8,527 nt of DNA from an uncultured Collinsella sp. (GTDB taxonomy: Bacteria > Actinomycetota > Coriobacteriia > Coriobacteriales > Coriobacteriaceae). This document shows positions 1-6,108 of this stretch, piece by piece (the first letter of the stretch is position 1; each line of letters begins with the position of its first letter). The position numbers and the translations under genes were made by a program. Below the pieces are notes generated by a model, which worked only from the letters and a program-made list of their open reading frames with translations, ran no database searches and had not been told where the DNA came from. The stretch is taken from NCBI GenBank assembly GCA_900543615.1, contig UQSC01000077.1, forward strand, positions 1 through 8,527, read 5' to 3'.

Positions 1-43
1 ACAAGGCTATTCGTCGGCAGCGTCAGATGTGTATAAGAGACAG
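1..43 (+). other. Illumina Nextera adapter (sequencing artefact)
   Basis: Positions 11-43 are the Nextera read-1 transposase adapter, and 25-43 are the 19-bp Tn5 mosaic end AGATGTGTATAAGAGACAG. Positions 3-10 (AAGGCTAT) sit where the i5 index belongs, and from memory match Illumina index S520. The first two bases (AC) fit the end of the P5 oligo. This is library sequence left on a contig end, not genomic DNA. Any reading frame that runs into it carries an artificial peptide: MCIRDR on the plus strand, and a tail ending YTSDAADE on the minus strand. Confidence 0.98.
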
Positions 44-1271
44 AGGTGAACCACTCGGAAACGAAGCCGTTGAGCGGCGGGATGGCCGAGATGGCAAGGG
101 CACCGATGAGGAAGCAGACGGCCGTGACCGGCATGCGGCGGAACAGACCGCCCATCTTCTCCATGTTGCGCGTACCCGTGGCATAGAGCAGGGAGCCCGC
201 GCCGAGGAACAGCTCGCCCTTGAACATGGCGTGGTTGAGCGTGTGGTAGAGGGCGGCCATGAGCGCGATCGTCGCGATGACGTCGTTGCCCAGGGCGTGC
301 GCCGTCATGGACGCGCCGACACCGAGCAAGATGATGCCGATGTTCTCGACGGAGTGATAGGCAAGCAGGCGCTTGATGTCGTGCTCGTGGAGGGCGTAGA
401 CGACACCCAGGACCGACGAGATGGATCCGAAGACCAGGACCATGAGGCCCCACCAGAGCTGGACGCCCGAACCCGCGAGCAGGTCGAGACCGACCTTGAG
501 GATTCCCAGGATGCCGATCTTGATCATGCCGCCGGACATGAGGGCGGACACGTTGGACGGCGCCTCGGGGTGCGCCTGGGGCAGCCAGGAGTGCAGCGGG
601 ATGATACCGGCCTTCGCGCCAAATCCGAAGAACGCGAGGACGAAGCACGCGGAGGAGACGGCGGGTCCAAAGTCATGCGTACGGAAATCACTGAAGCTGA
701 AGGAACCGCCCACGCCGTTGGTCATGAGCAGGAAGCTCGCCATGATGAGAACGAAGCCCACGTGCGCGATGACGAAGTAGAGCCAACCGCCCCTAATGGA
801 GTTCTTGTTCTCCTCGATAACGACAAGGAAGTAGCTCGTAAGGGACATGAGCTCAAAGGCGACCAGGAACCAGAACACGTTGTCGGCGGTGATGACGAGC
901 ATCATCGAGGCGACGAAGGTGTTCATAAAGAAGCCGGCGCGCCCGACCTTGCCCGGGTACTCGTCGAAGTAGGACAGACCGTAGATGAAGCCCGCAAAGG
1001 CGAGAATCGAGATGAGGACCACGATCAGGCCCGCAAGGCCGTTGAGCAAGAGCTCGAGACGGGCGAACGGGAAGAAGAAGACCGTGTTGAGGGACGAAAC
1101 GTCGCCAAGCACGGCCTCGAGGCCCGCGATGAACGACAGCACGGCCGCGACGGCGCCGATCAGGCAGCCAGCGGTCTTGGCGGCGTTATCGGCCTTGATT
1201 AGCAGAACCGAGGCGAGCGCACCGATGCACGAGACGGTAAGCGATGCGATAAACAGCGTCATGCTATCCAT
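44..1271 (-). CDS. hyfB: Hydrogenase-4 subunit B-like proton-translocating membrane protein, N-terminal 409 residues (cut by contig end)
   Basis: Antiporter-like membrane subunit of a formate hydrogenlyase (HyfB/HycC; NuoL/M/N superfamily), thought to couple hydrogenase electron transfer to ion translocation across the cytoplasmic membrane. The reading frame is open from ATG at 1271 to the adapter boundary at 44. The protein is a run of hydrophobic helices with the family's charged residues in place: Glu140 (VAFELMSL), Lys220 (GFGAKAG), Lys251 (SGGMIKIG), His343/His347 and Lys351 (HTLNHAMFKG). The blocks PLHSWLPQAHPEAPS, RLLAYHSVENIGIILL and AISAIPPLNGFVSEWFT match E. coli HyfB as I recall it. 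About 260 C-terminal residues are missing because E. coli HyfB is about 670 long. The start at 1271 is preferred over ATG 1262 because AAGGGAG lies 9 nt upstream. It overlaps the end of hyfA by 8 nt, which suggests translational coupling. Confidence 0.93.
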
Positions 1272-1881
1272 TGTTTACGCTCCCTTCTGCTTTCTCGGAC
1301 AGGCCCTGGGCCACGGCGGCAACGTCGACGACCGGACCGTTTTCGATCGAGCGCAGGCGCTTGGCCTCGTCGAGCTCGCGATCGGCCGCGCCGCCCATGA
1401 CGGTCAGCGCCTTGGTGGGGCACGCCGCCACACAATGCGGGCCGTCCGGATCGAAGGCGCACAGGTCGCACTTGACAGCGCAGGTGTACTGGCCAGGAGC
1501 CCACGTAAGCAGGCTGCTCAGGGACTTAGGATACGAAGGCGTCGGGTCGCACATGCCTGCGACGCCGGCGATAGACGTGCCATCGGGATGGATGGCTCCG
1601 AAGGGGCACGCGATGGCGCACAGCCTGCACCCGATGCACTCCTGCTCCTTGACGTGGATGCGGTCGCCATCGTGCTCGATGGCATTCACCGGGCAGACCT
1701 CGGCGCAGGGGGCACCCTCGCAATGGTGGCAGGCAAGGGCGGCCGAAATACCGCCGGTCTTCACGAGCGCCAGGCGCGGCGTATCCTGAAGACCCTGCAT
1801 CCGGTGGGCGTCGGCACAGGCGGACTGACATGTTCCGCAGCCGATGCACCTCTCCGGGTTGATGTCGATGAAGCGGTTCAT
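1264..1881 (-). CDS. hyfA: Hydrogenase-4 component A-like 4x[4Fe-4S] ferredoxin subunit
   Basis: A 205-residue cytoplasmic polyferredoxin, the same length as E. coli HyfA, expected to carry electrons between FdhF and the hydrogenase core. Four cysteine clusters are visible: CIGCGTCQSAC near residue 12, CHHCEGAPCAEVCP near 51, CIGCRLCAIACP near 82, and CDLC...HCVAACP near 138-153. The N-terminus MNRFIDINPERC and the blocks PRLALVKTGGI and CPVNAI closely resemble E. coli HyfA. ATG at 1881 is chosen because AGGA lies 7 nt upstream; the in-frame GTG at 1887 is too close to that site. It is the third gene of the operon, 78 nt after fdhF, and overlaps hyfB by 8 nt. HycB is the nearest alternative, but the immediate hyfA-hyfB order favours HyfA. 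Confidence 0.92.
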   Translation of the reverse strand: MNRFIDINPERCIGCGTCQSACADAHRMQGLQDTPRLALVKTGGISAALACHHCEGAPCAEVCPVNAIEHDGDRIHVKEQECIGCRLCAIACPFGAIHPDGTSIAGVAGMCDPTPSYPKSLSSLLTWAPGQYTCAVKCDLCAFDPDGPHCVAACPTKALTVMGGAADRELDEAKRLRSIENGPVVDVAAVAQGLSEKAEGSVNNG

Positions 1882-1903
1882 CCCCACTTCCTTTCAAAAT
1901 AAC

Positions 1904-1938
1904 GGGCCGGGCTCCCGAACGTACGGGACGCCCGGCCC
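1904..1938 (-). promoter_or_regulatory. Strong GC-rich hairpin between fdhF and hyfA
   Basis: A perfect 9-bp outer stem (GGGCCGGGC at 1904-1912 with GCCCGGCCC at 1930-1938) encloses a 5-bp inner stem (TCCCG at 1913-1917 with CGGGA at 1924-1928) around loop AACGTA, with one unpaired base at 1929. On the minus strand it is followed by GTTATTTTG, a weak U-rich tract. It could be a leaky terminator or an mRNA-stabilising stem that makes fdhF more abundant than the hyf genes. The structure is seen; the role is inferred. Confidence 0.6.
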
Positions 1939-1959
1939 AAAAAGCCAACGAGAACGGGA

Positions 1960-4182
1960 CTACACGATTTGGTTCACGTGTGTCTCGTCGTCGAACTTGG
2001 CGGCGCCGGGCTCAACGTCCTGGGGAGCAGCGGCGTCCACCAGAGCCTGCTTGAGCTCGGTGTACTGACGCTCCACCTCGCCCTCTGCCCAAACCTGGTC
2101 GGCAATGGCGTCGACCTGGCAGGCGGAGAACTTGTCCTCGGGCGTATGCGAGACCGGGTCGACCTTGTGAATGGTCAGCTCGTTGCACTTGCCGATCCAC
2201 CACTGGTAGGTCATATAGACCGTGCCCTTATTGATGCGGTCGCTCACGTCGGCGCGGCTGTATACCTGGCCGCGGCGGCTGTGAATCGAGACGATGTCGC
2301 CGTTCTTGATGCCGCGCGCCTGGGCGTCCGCGGGATTCATGCGGACAAAGCCGGGCTCGTCGGCGAGCAGCGCCAGCGTCTTGCAGTTGCCGGTCATCGA
2401 GCGGCAGCTGTAGTGGCCGACCTCGCGGACGGTGCACAGGATGAGCGGGTACTCATCGTCGGGAAGCTCGGAGGGCGCCTCCCAGTCGTGCGCCATAAGG
2501 TTGGCGCGGCCGTCCTTGGTGGTGAACTTGCCACCAGCGAACATGTCGGGCGTACCGTGGTCGTTCACATCGGTGCTCTTGACGGGCCACTGGGCGTAGC
2601 CGCCCTCGGGAGCCATCTTCTCGTAGGTCGCGCCCACAAAGTTGGGGCACAGGCTAATGCACTCGTTCCAGATCTGCTCGGTGTTGTCGTAGTGCATGGG
2701 GTAACCCATACGCGTGGACAGGTCCGCGAAGATCTCCCAGTCGTGACGGCACTCGCCCTTGGGCGGAACGGCCGCGTCAAAGTGCTGGAAGCTACGGTCG
2801 GATGCGGTAAAGACACCCTCGTGCTCGCCCCAAGAGGTGGCAGGCAGGATGACGTCGGCGAGCATGGTCGTCTGCGTCATAAAGATGTCCTGGCAGATGA
2901 ACAGATCCAGCTCGGAGAGCGTCTTGCGCATGCCGGCCGAATCGGGCTCGGTCTGCACCGGGTCCTCGCCGTAGTTGTAGAAGCAGTGCACCTTGCCCTC
3001 GTCGACCAGGTGGCCCAGGTCGGTGAGCTTGTAGCCCTCCTCGAGCGGGAGCTTTTCCTCGGGCACGCCCCAAGCCTTGGCAAACTTGGCACGCACAGCC
3101 GGGTCGGTGACTTTCTGGTAGCCAGGGTACAGGTTGGGCAGCATGCCCATATCGCAGGAGCCCTGGACGTTGTTCTGACCGCGCACGGGCGCGAGGCCGG
3201 AATTGGGTTTGCCAATCTGGCCGGCAACGCAGGCGATGGAGGCGATGGTATGCACCGTCTTCAGGTTCTGCTTCTGCTGGCATACGCCCATGCCCCAGCC
3301 AATGATGGCAGAGGGTTTCGCCGTGGCGTACATCTCGGCAGCTTGGTGGATCAACGCGGGCTCGACACCCGTGATGTCCTGTACGGATTCGGGAGTGTAG
3401 TTCTTGATGGTCTCCCACCACTCGTCAAAGCCGTTCGTGTGCTCGGCGACGAATTCCTTGTCGTAGAGGCCATCGTTGACCAAGCAGTTGGCAAAGGCGT
3501 TGAGGAACGCAACGTTGCAACCGTTCTTGATCGGAAGGTAGAGATCGGCGATACGCGCGGTTTCGATATGGCGCGGGTCGGCGACGATGATCTTGCAACC
3601 CTTTTCTTTGGCTCGCACGATACGCCTTGCGACGATGGGGTGCGAATCGGCAGGGTTATAGCCGAAGAGGAAAATGCAGCCCGCATCCTCCATACCGGGG
3701 ATGGAGCATGACATGCAACCTGAACCAACCGTGTCCATCAGACCGAGGACAGTAGGGCCGTGTCAAGTACGGGCGCAGTTGTCCACGCTGTGGGTGCCGA
3801 TGCACGCACGCGTAAACTTCTGCATGACGTAGTTCGCCTCATTGCCGCCGCCTCGCGAAGAGCCGGTGGTCATGACAGCGTTAGGACCATATTCGTCAAT
3901 TATGGCCTGCATCTTAGATGCGGTGAAATCCAGTGCCTCGTCCCAGCTTACGCGTTCAAGATCCGCGCCCTTGGTGCGGCGGATCATCGGGTGCAGTACG
4001 CGGGGAGTCAAGATCTTGGTGTCGTTGATGAAGTCGTAGCCGCTCATGCCCTTAAGGCACAGCTCGCCCTGATTGGTGATGCCGTTGAGCGGTTCGGTAC
4101 CCACGACCTGGCCGTTTTGGACCAGGAGGTTAAACTGGCAACCGGCGCCGCAGTACGGGCAGATCACTTTATGCTTCTCCAT
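1960..4182 (-). CDS. fdhF: Selenocysteine-containing formate dehydrogenase H (molybdopterin oxidoreductase)
   Basis: Oxidises formate to CO2 and passes electrons to ferredoxin-type subunits of formate hydrogenlyase; cytoplasmic, binding a molybdopterin cofactor and one [4Fe-4S] cluster. One 740-residue frame (E. coli FDH-H: 715) is interrupted only by TGA at 3763-3765, read as Sec140. The context RT-U-HGP matches RV-U-HGP of E. coli. Cluster cysteines are C8, C11, C15 and C42, with Lys44, His141 and Arg334 (PVRGQNNVQG) equivalent to the known active-site residues. Further family blocks are FGYNPADSHPIVA, TSWGEHEGVFTA, REVGHYSCRSMTGNC and MTYQWWIG. ATG at 4182 is preceded by AAGGAGGG at 5 nt; a longer frame opening at TTG 4233 would translate through that ribosome site. 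The host must have SelA, SelB, SelC and SelD elsewhere. It is second in the operon, after the hydN-like gene. Confidence 0.96.
3732..3751 (-). promoter_or_regulatory. Bacterial SECIS element for Sec140 of fdhF
   Basis: Just after the TGA, the minus strand can fold as TGTCC (3751-3747) plus TC, loop GGTCT, GA, a bulged T (3737), then GGACA (3736-3732). The loop sequence GGTCTG begins 18 nt after the TGA, the same spacing and same hexamer as in E. coli fdhF as I recall it. The bulge lies on the 3' side of the stem here, whereas the E. coli bulged U is on the 5' side. SelB would bind this loop to insert selenocysteine. Confidence 0.85.
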
Positions 4183-4236
4183 GACACCCTCCTTCCTTTC
4201 TCTGCTACCGAATACTCGGTTCTTGTTTGACAATCA

Positions 4237-4254
4237 TTGGGCCTGTCGCCCCAA
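4237..4254 (-). other. Small hairpin between the hydN-like gene and fdhF
   Basis: TTGGGC at 4237-4242 pairs with GCCCCAA at 4248-4254 with one bulged C, around loop CTGTC. It begins 3 nt past the hydN-like stop codon and has no T-run after it on the minus strand, so it is unlikely to terminate. It may protect or separate the two message segments. This is a weak structure reported for completeness. Confidence 0.35.
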
Positions 4255-4257
4255 CGC

Positions 4258-4776
4258 TTACGCCTCGTTTTCGATGGTGGCGCGGGCACGCTCGGCAGTC
4301 AGCTCCGCCAGGCGCTCCTCGTCTACCAGGGTGAGGCCCTTGGTCGGGCACGCCTCGGCACACGCCGGACCGCCGGGACGGTCCACGCACAGGTCGCACT
4401 TGAGCACGAAGCTCTTGGTCTGCGAACCCACGCGCACGTCGCCCATCAAGACGGGGGCCTGCGTGGTCGCCACGCTCACGGCGCCAAAGGGGCAGGCCAT
4501 GACGCAGCTCTTGCAGCCGATGCAGTTGTCCTCGTTGACGCCGATGCGATGGTTCTTTGGATCAAAGAACAAGGCGCCCGTAGGACAGGCCTTCGCGCAC
4601 GGGGCATCCTCGCAGTGATGGCAAGCCACCGGCGCGGAGATCTCGTAGGTGCGCGTTACGCGCAAGCGAGGTGCGGCGATGTTGCCGGGAACATCGTGTG
4701 CCTCGATGCACGCCGCCATGCAGGTTTGGCACCCAATGCAGCGTGAGGAATCGGCTACGACTCGTTTATTGCCCAT
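4258..4776 (-). CDS. hydN: HydN/HycB-like 4x[4Fe-4S] ferredoxin, electron-transfer partner of formate dehydrogenase
   Basis: A 172-residue cytoplasmic polyferredoxin (E. coli HydN is 175). Four cluster motifs are visible: CIGCQTCMAACIEAH near residue 14, CHHCEDAPCAKACP near 53, CIGCKSCVMACPFGA near 86, and CDLC...PACAEACP near 129-146. E. coli HydN shares CIGCKTCVVACPYGA and CEDAPCANVCP. Its place as first gene directly before fdhF suggests it takes electrons from FdhF or helps FdhF maturation, as proposed for HydN. ATG at 4776 is chosen because AGGAGGGAG ends 9-10 nt upstream and the cysteine-rich domain begins soon after. The frame stays open upstream to about 4884, but those 36 residues have no ferredoxin character and lie in a stem-rich leader. 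HycB is the main alternative name. Confidence 0.88.
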   Translation of the reverse strand: MGNKRVVADSSRCIGCQTCMAACIEAHDVPGNIAAPRLRVTRTYEISAPVACHHCEDAPCAKACPTGALFFDPKNHRIGVNEDNCIGCKSCVMACPFGAVSVATTQAPVLMGDVRVGSQTKSFVLKCDLCVDRPGGPACAEACPTKGLTLVDEERLAELTAERARATIENEA

Positions 4777-4785
4777 GTTGTTCAC

Positions 4786-4890
4786 TCCCTCCTGAATCCC
4801 ATGCCGGAGAGACCCTGTCGACGTAGCCCCGGACCGCCCGTGGTCCGGCATCGGCGTATCGAGTGCATGCGGCGAAACAGGCACTTCGAT
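4786..4890 (-). promoter_or_regulatory. Structured 5' leader of the formate hydrogenlyase operon, candidate cis-regulatory RNA
   Basis: Stem 1 pairs 4858-4866 with 4881-4890 (nine pairs, one bulge, loop 4867-4880). Stem 2 pairs CCGGACC 4829-4835 with GGTCCGG 4842-4848 around a 6-nt loop. A competing pairing is possible between ATGCCGG 4801-4807 and CCGGCAT 4845-4851, which would disrupt stem 2; its 4801-4807 arm lies just upstream of the Shine-Dalgarno AGGAGGGAG (4794-4786). CCTGT/ACAGG (4876-4880 with 4814-4818) could close a larger domain. Mutually exclusive stems beside a ribosome site are what a translational switch would look like. The base pairs are seen; the function is inferred. Confidence 0.5.
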
Positions 4891-4928
4891 AGAATTCCTC
4901 CAACGATATACAGGTTAAATATACGCAG

Positions 4929-4981
4929 TTGCAGGGGGCAAACTTGAGCATAGGCCCTGCAATACGGGTGTATTGCAGGGG
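4929..4981. promoter_or_regulatory. CCCTGCAA repeat cluster with 26-bp palindrome upstream of the formate hydrogenlyase operon
   Basis: TTGCAGGG occurs at 4929-4936 and 4973-4980, and its reverse complement CCCTGCAA at 4955-4962. The last two form a perfect 11-bp inverted repeat (4955-4965 with 4970-4980, loop GGGT). A TATATT-like -10 hexamer for the minus-strand operon lies at 4923-4918, without a convincing -35, so the cluster sits where an activator or repressor would bind. On the plus strand the palindrome is followed by GTTTTGG and so resembles a terminator, but no plus-strand gene is seen upstream. Confidence 0.45.
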
Positions 4982-5052
4982 TTTTGGCAGGTTGGAATTA
5001 TTCTCTAGAAGCTATAAAGGTGAGTGTATTACATGCGTACATCCAAGGGAGA

Positions 5053-5194
5053 TTTCACGCTCGCTTATAAAGGACGTAATACGTTTGTGATAAATTTCGC
5101 GCTCATTAACTTGAGTGCAATAAAGTAGTGGTTATAAGATTAGCTATTAATATCCGATGCTGTATTTGACCATTCATATTGCACGCTCATTAAG
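5053..5194. promoter_or_regulatory. Phased half-site array upstream of the toxin-antitoxin genes
   Basis: Three same-strand copies of TTKCRCGCTC occur at 5053-5062, 5095-5104 and 5179-5188, each followed by an A/T-rich pentamer (GCTTA, ATTAA, ATTAA). They start 42 and 84 bp apart, multiples of four helical turns. An inverted relative, TTGAGTGCAA, lies at 5111-5120. The last copy abuts the antitoxin ribosome site. Type II antitoxins usually repress their own promoter through short repeats, so these are candidate operators. The rest of the 4777-5205 gap is A/T-rich and shows no further gene. Confidence 0.45.
5111..5138 (+). promoter_or_regulatory. Candidate promoter for the toxin-antitoxin operon
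   Basis: TTGAGT (5111-5116) and TATAAG (5133-5138) are separated by 16 nt, with 4 of 6 and 5 of 6 matches to the sigma-70-type consensus. The -35 overlaps the inverted half-site at 5111-5120 and lies just past the half-site at 5095, as expected for an autoregulated antitoxin promoter. The 5' leader to the ATG would be about 60 nt. Confidence 0.5.
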
Positions 5195-5205
5195 GGGGGC
5201 CAGTG

Positions 5206-5529
5206 ATGTCATCGACTCAAAAAAGAGCCATCCTGCAGGTGCGCATTCGCGAAGAGGACAAGCAGCATGCCGAGCATCTCTACGACGCCATGGGCACATC
5301 GCTCGCCGAAGCCGTCCGCCTATTTGTCGCGCAGAGCATTTTGATGCGCAAGCTTCCCTTTCAGCCGGTCGCCGTGCGCTCAAAGGACGGCACCGCCGCC
5401 TATGGATCGCTCAAAGCATATGGTGACCCCAATCGCCGCTCCGAGGAGCGCAATGCCTGGATTGAATACCTTGCTACAGAAAGCGACGATTCGATTTTGG
5501 GCCCCGAGGAAGTAGATATCCATGAGTAG
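5206..5529 (+). CDS. RelB/DinJ-like ribbon-helix-helix antitoxin
   Basis: A 107-residue protein. The N-terminal half (about residues 8-50) has the RelB/DinJ pattern: a strand ILQVRIRE, a first helix EEDKQHAEHLYDAMG, then TSLAEAVRLFVAQSILMRKLPFQP, the usual helix and the LPF turn. This part should dimerise and bind the operator. The C-terminal half, with KAYGDPNRRSEERNAWIEYL and an acidic end, is the likely toxin-binding segment. ATG at 5206 is 6 nt after GGGGGG; the GTG at 5203 is closer than ideal. The stop overlaps the toxin start by 8 nt, typical of a coupled antitoxin-toxin pair. The toxin partner is a PIN-domain protein rather than a RelE/YafQ fold, which is unusual for this antitoxin family. 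Family assignment is good; the exact subfamily is not known. Confidence 0.82.
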   Translation: MSSTQKRAILQVRIREEDKQHAEHLYDAMGTSLAEAVRLFVAQSILMRKLPFQPVAVRSKDGTAAYGSLKAYGDPNRRSEERNAWIEYLATESDDSILGPEEVDIHE

Positions 5530-5998
5530 CACCATCATCGACGAGACCGTCATCCTGCGCTACCTGCTTGACGACGACGAAGTTCTGTCCCCGCGCGCCG
5601 CCAAGGTCATCGCCACGCGCACCGCTCGCGTCTACCCCGAAATCATCACGCGTGTCGTGGTCACGCTGCGCGACGTCTATAAGGTTCCCCGCGTTGAGAT
5701 TGCTACGGCCATGAGAAGGCTGCTCGATGACGTCATGGTCGACGAGCCCACCGTTGTCGCCCTTGCCGTCAAACTCTTTGGCAAGACTCATATGGACTTT
5801 ACTGACTGTCTGCTTGCCGCCCGTACCGCCATCTACAACGATGATGTCGTGAGCTTTGGCAAGCCCATCATCCAAGGCATGATCGATTACCGCCACAAGC
5901 GCCAAACCGCAGCCGAAGCCCGCAGCCGCAGCACCGACGCCCGCGGCCACAGTACCGACGCCGTCATCGACAAGCTCCGCCACCACGGTCGCCACTAA
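5522..5998 (+). CDS. PIN-domain toxin (VapC-like), probable ribonuclease
   Basis: A 158-residue protein with a PIN fold over about residues 4-120. Strand 1 IIDETVILRYLLDDDE carries Asp7 in the place of the usual DTN motif. Glu40 sits in VYPEIITRVV, and Asp95 in MDFTDCLLAA, matching the DALLAA motif. The usual fourth acidic position (TFDK) reads VSFGKPI, so Gly113 replaces Asp. Such toxins cut RNA with a metal ion held by these carboxylates, so activity may be weakened or a nearby residue (Asp92, Asp107 or Asp108) may substitute. After residue 120 there is a basic tail with two imperfect repeats, RSRSTDA and RGHSTDA, ending in HHGRH, that PIN toxins normally lack. ATG at 5522 overlaps the antitoxin stop. 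Substrate is unknown. Confidence 0.75.
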   Translation: MSSTIIDETVILRYLLDDDEVLSPRAAKVIATRTARVYPEIITRVVVTLRDVYKVPRVEIATAMRRLLDDVMVDEPTVVALAVKLFGKTHMDFTDCLLAARTAIYNDDVVSFGKPIIQGMIDYRHKRQTAAEARSRSTDARGHSTDAVIDKLRHHGRH

Positions 5999-6011
5999 CC
6001 CCATCCCCTCC

Positions 6012-6082
6012 TAAGTTGCGGTGAAATACGGACTGTTTTTGCTGGTCAAACCGCAAAACAGTCCGTATTTCACCGCAACTTA
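6012..6082. repeat. Long palindrome, left copy of a repeat family
   Basis: A perfect 28-bp inverted repeat (6012-6039 with 6055-6082) around a 15-nt loop that can pair further (GC and GG with CC and GC). The arm contains GTTGCGGTGAAATACGGACT. It lies 13 nt after the toxin stop and 26 nt after the stop of the convergent minus-strand gene, and the arms contain T/A runs, so it could end transcription from both sides. The same arm recurs at 7296-7362. Confidence 0.9.
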
Positions 6083-6108
6083 TTGAAGGTGGACCGCGAA
6101 CGATTTCG

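Noticed and set aside
27..1202. Long plus-strand reading frame starting in the adapter
   Set aside because: It is antisense to hyfB, begins inside Nextera sequence (MCIRDR), and its product is low-complexity charged sequence without family features.
1969..3711. 580-codon plus-strand reading frame
   Set aside because: Mirror frame of the GC-rich fdhF gene; it has no recognisable domain and no ribosome site, while the minus strand matches a known enzyme end to end.
3739..3765. Stop codon splitting fdhF into two genes or a pseudogene
   Set aside because: The same frame continues without a break, the TGA sits at the exact Sec140 position, and a SECIS-like hairpin follows.
4777..4884. N-terminal extension of the hydN-like protein
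   Set aside because: The upstream codons overlap stem-forming leader RNA, have no ferredoxin similarity, and a good Shine-Dalgarno serves ATG 4776.
4955..4985. Plain intrinsic terminator on the plus strand
   Set aside because: The hairpin plus GTTTT has the right shape, but no plus-strand gene lies upstream; a regulatory palindrome for the divergent operon is more likely, though not certain.
4955..4995. Sigma-54 promoter for the formate hydrogenlyase operon, as in E. coli
   Set aside because: The best minus-strand candidate (TGCCAA then CTGCA) lacks the GG at -24, and sigma-54 is not expected in actinobacteria.
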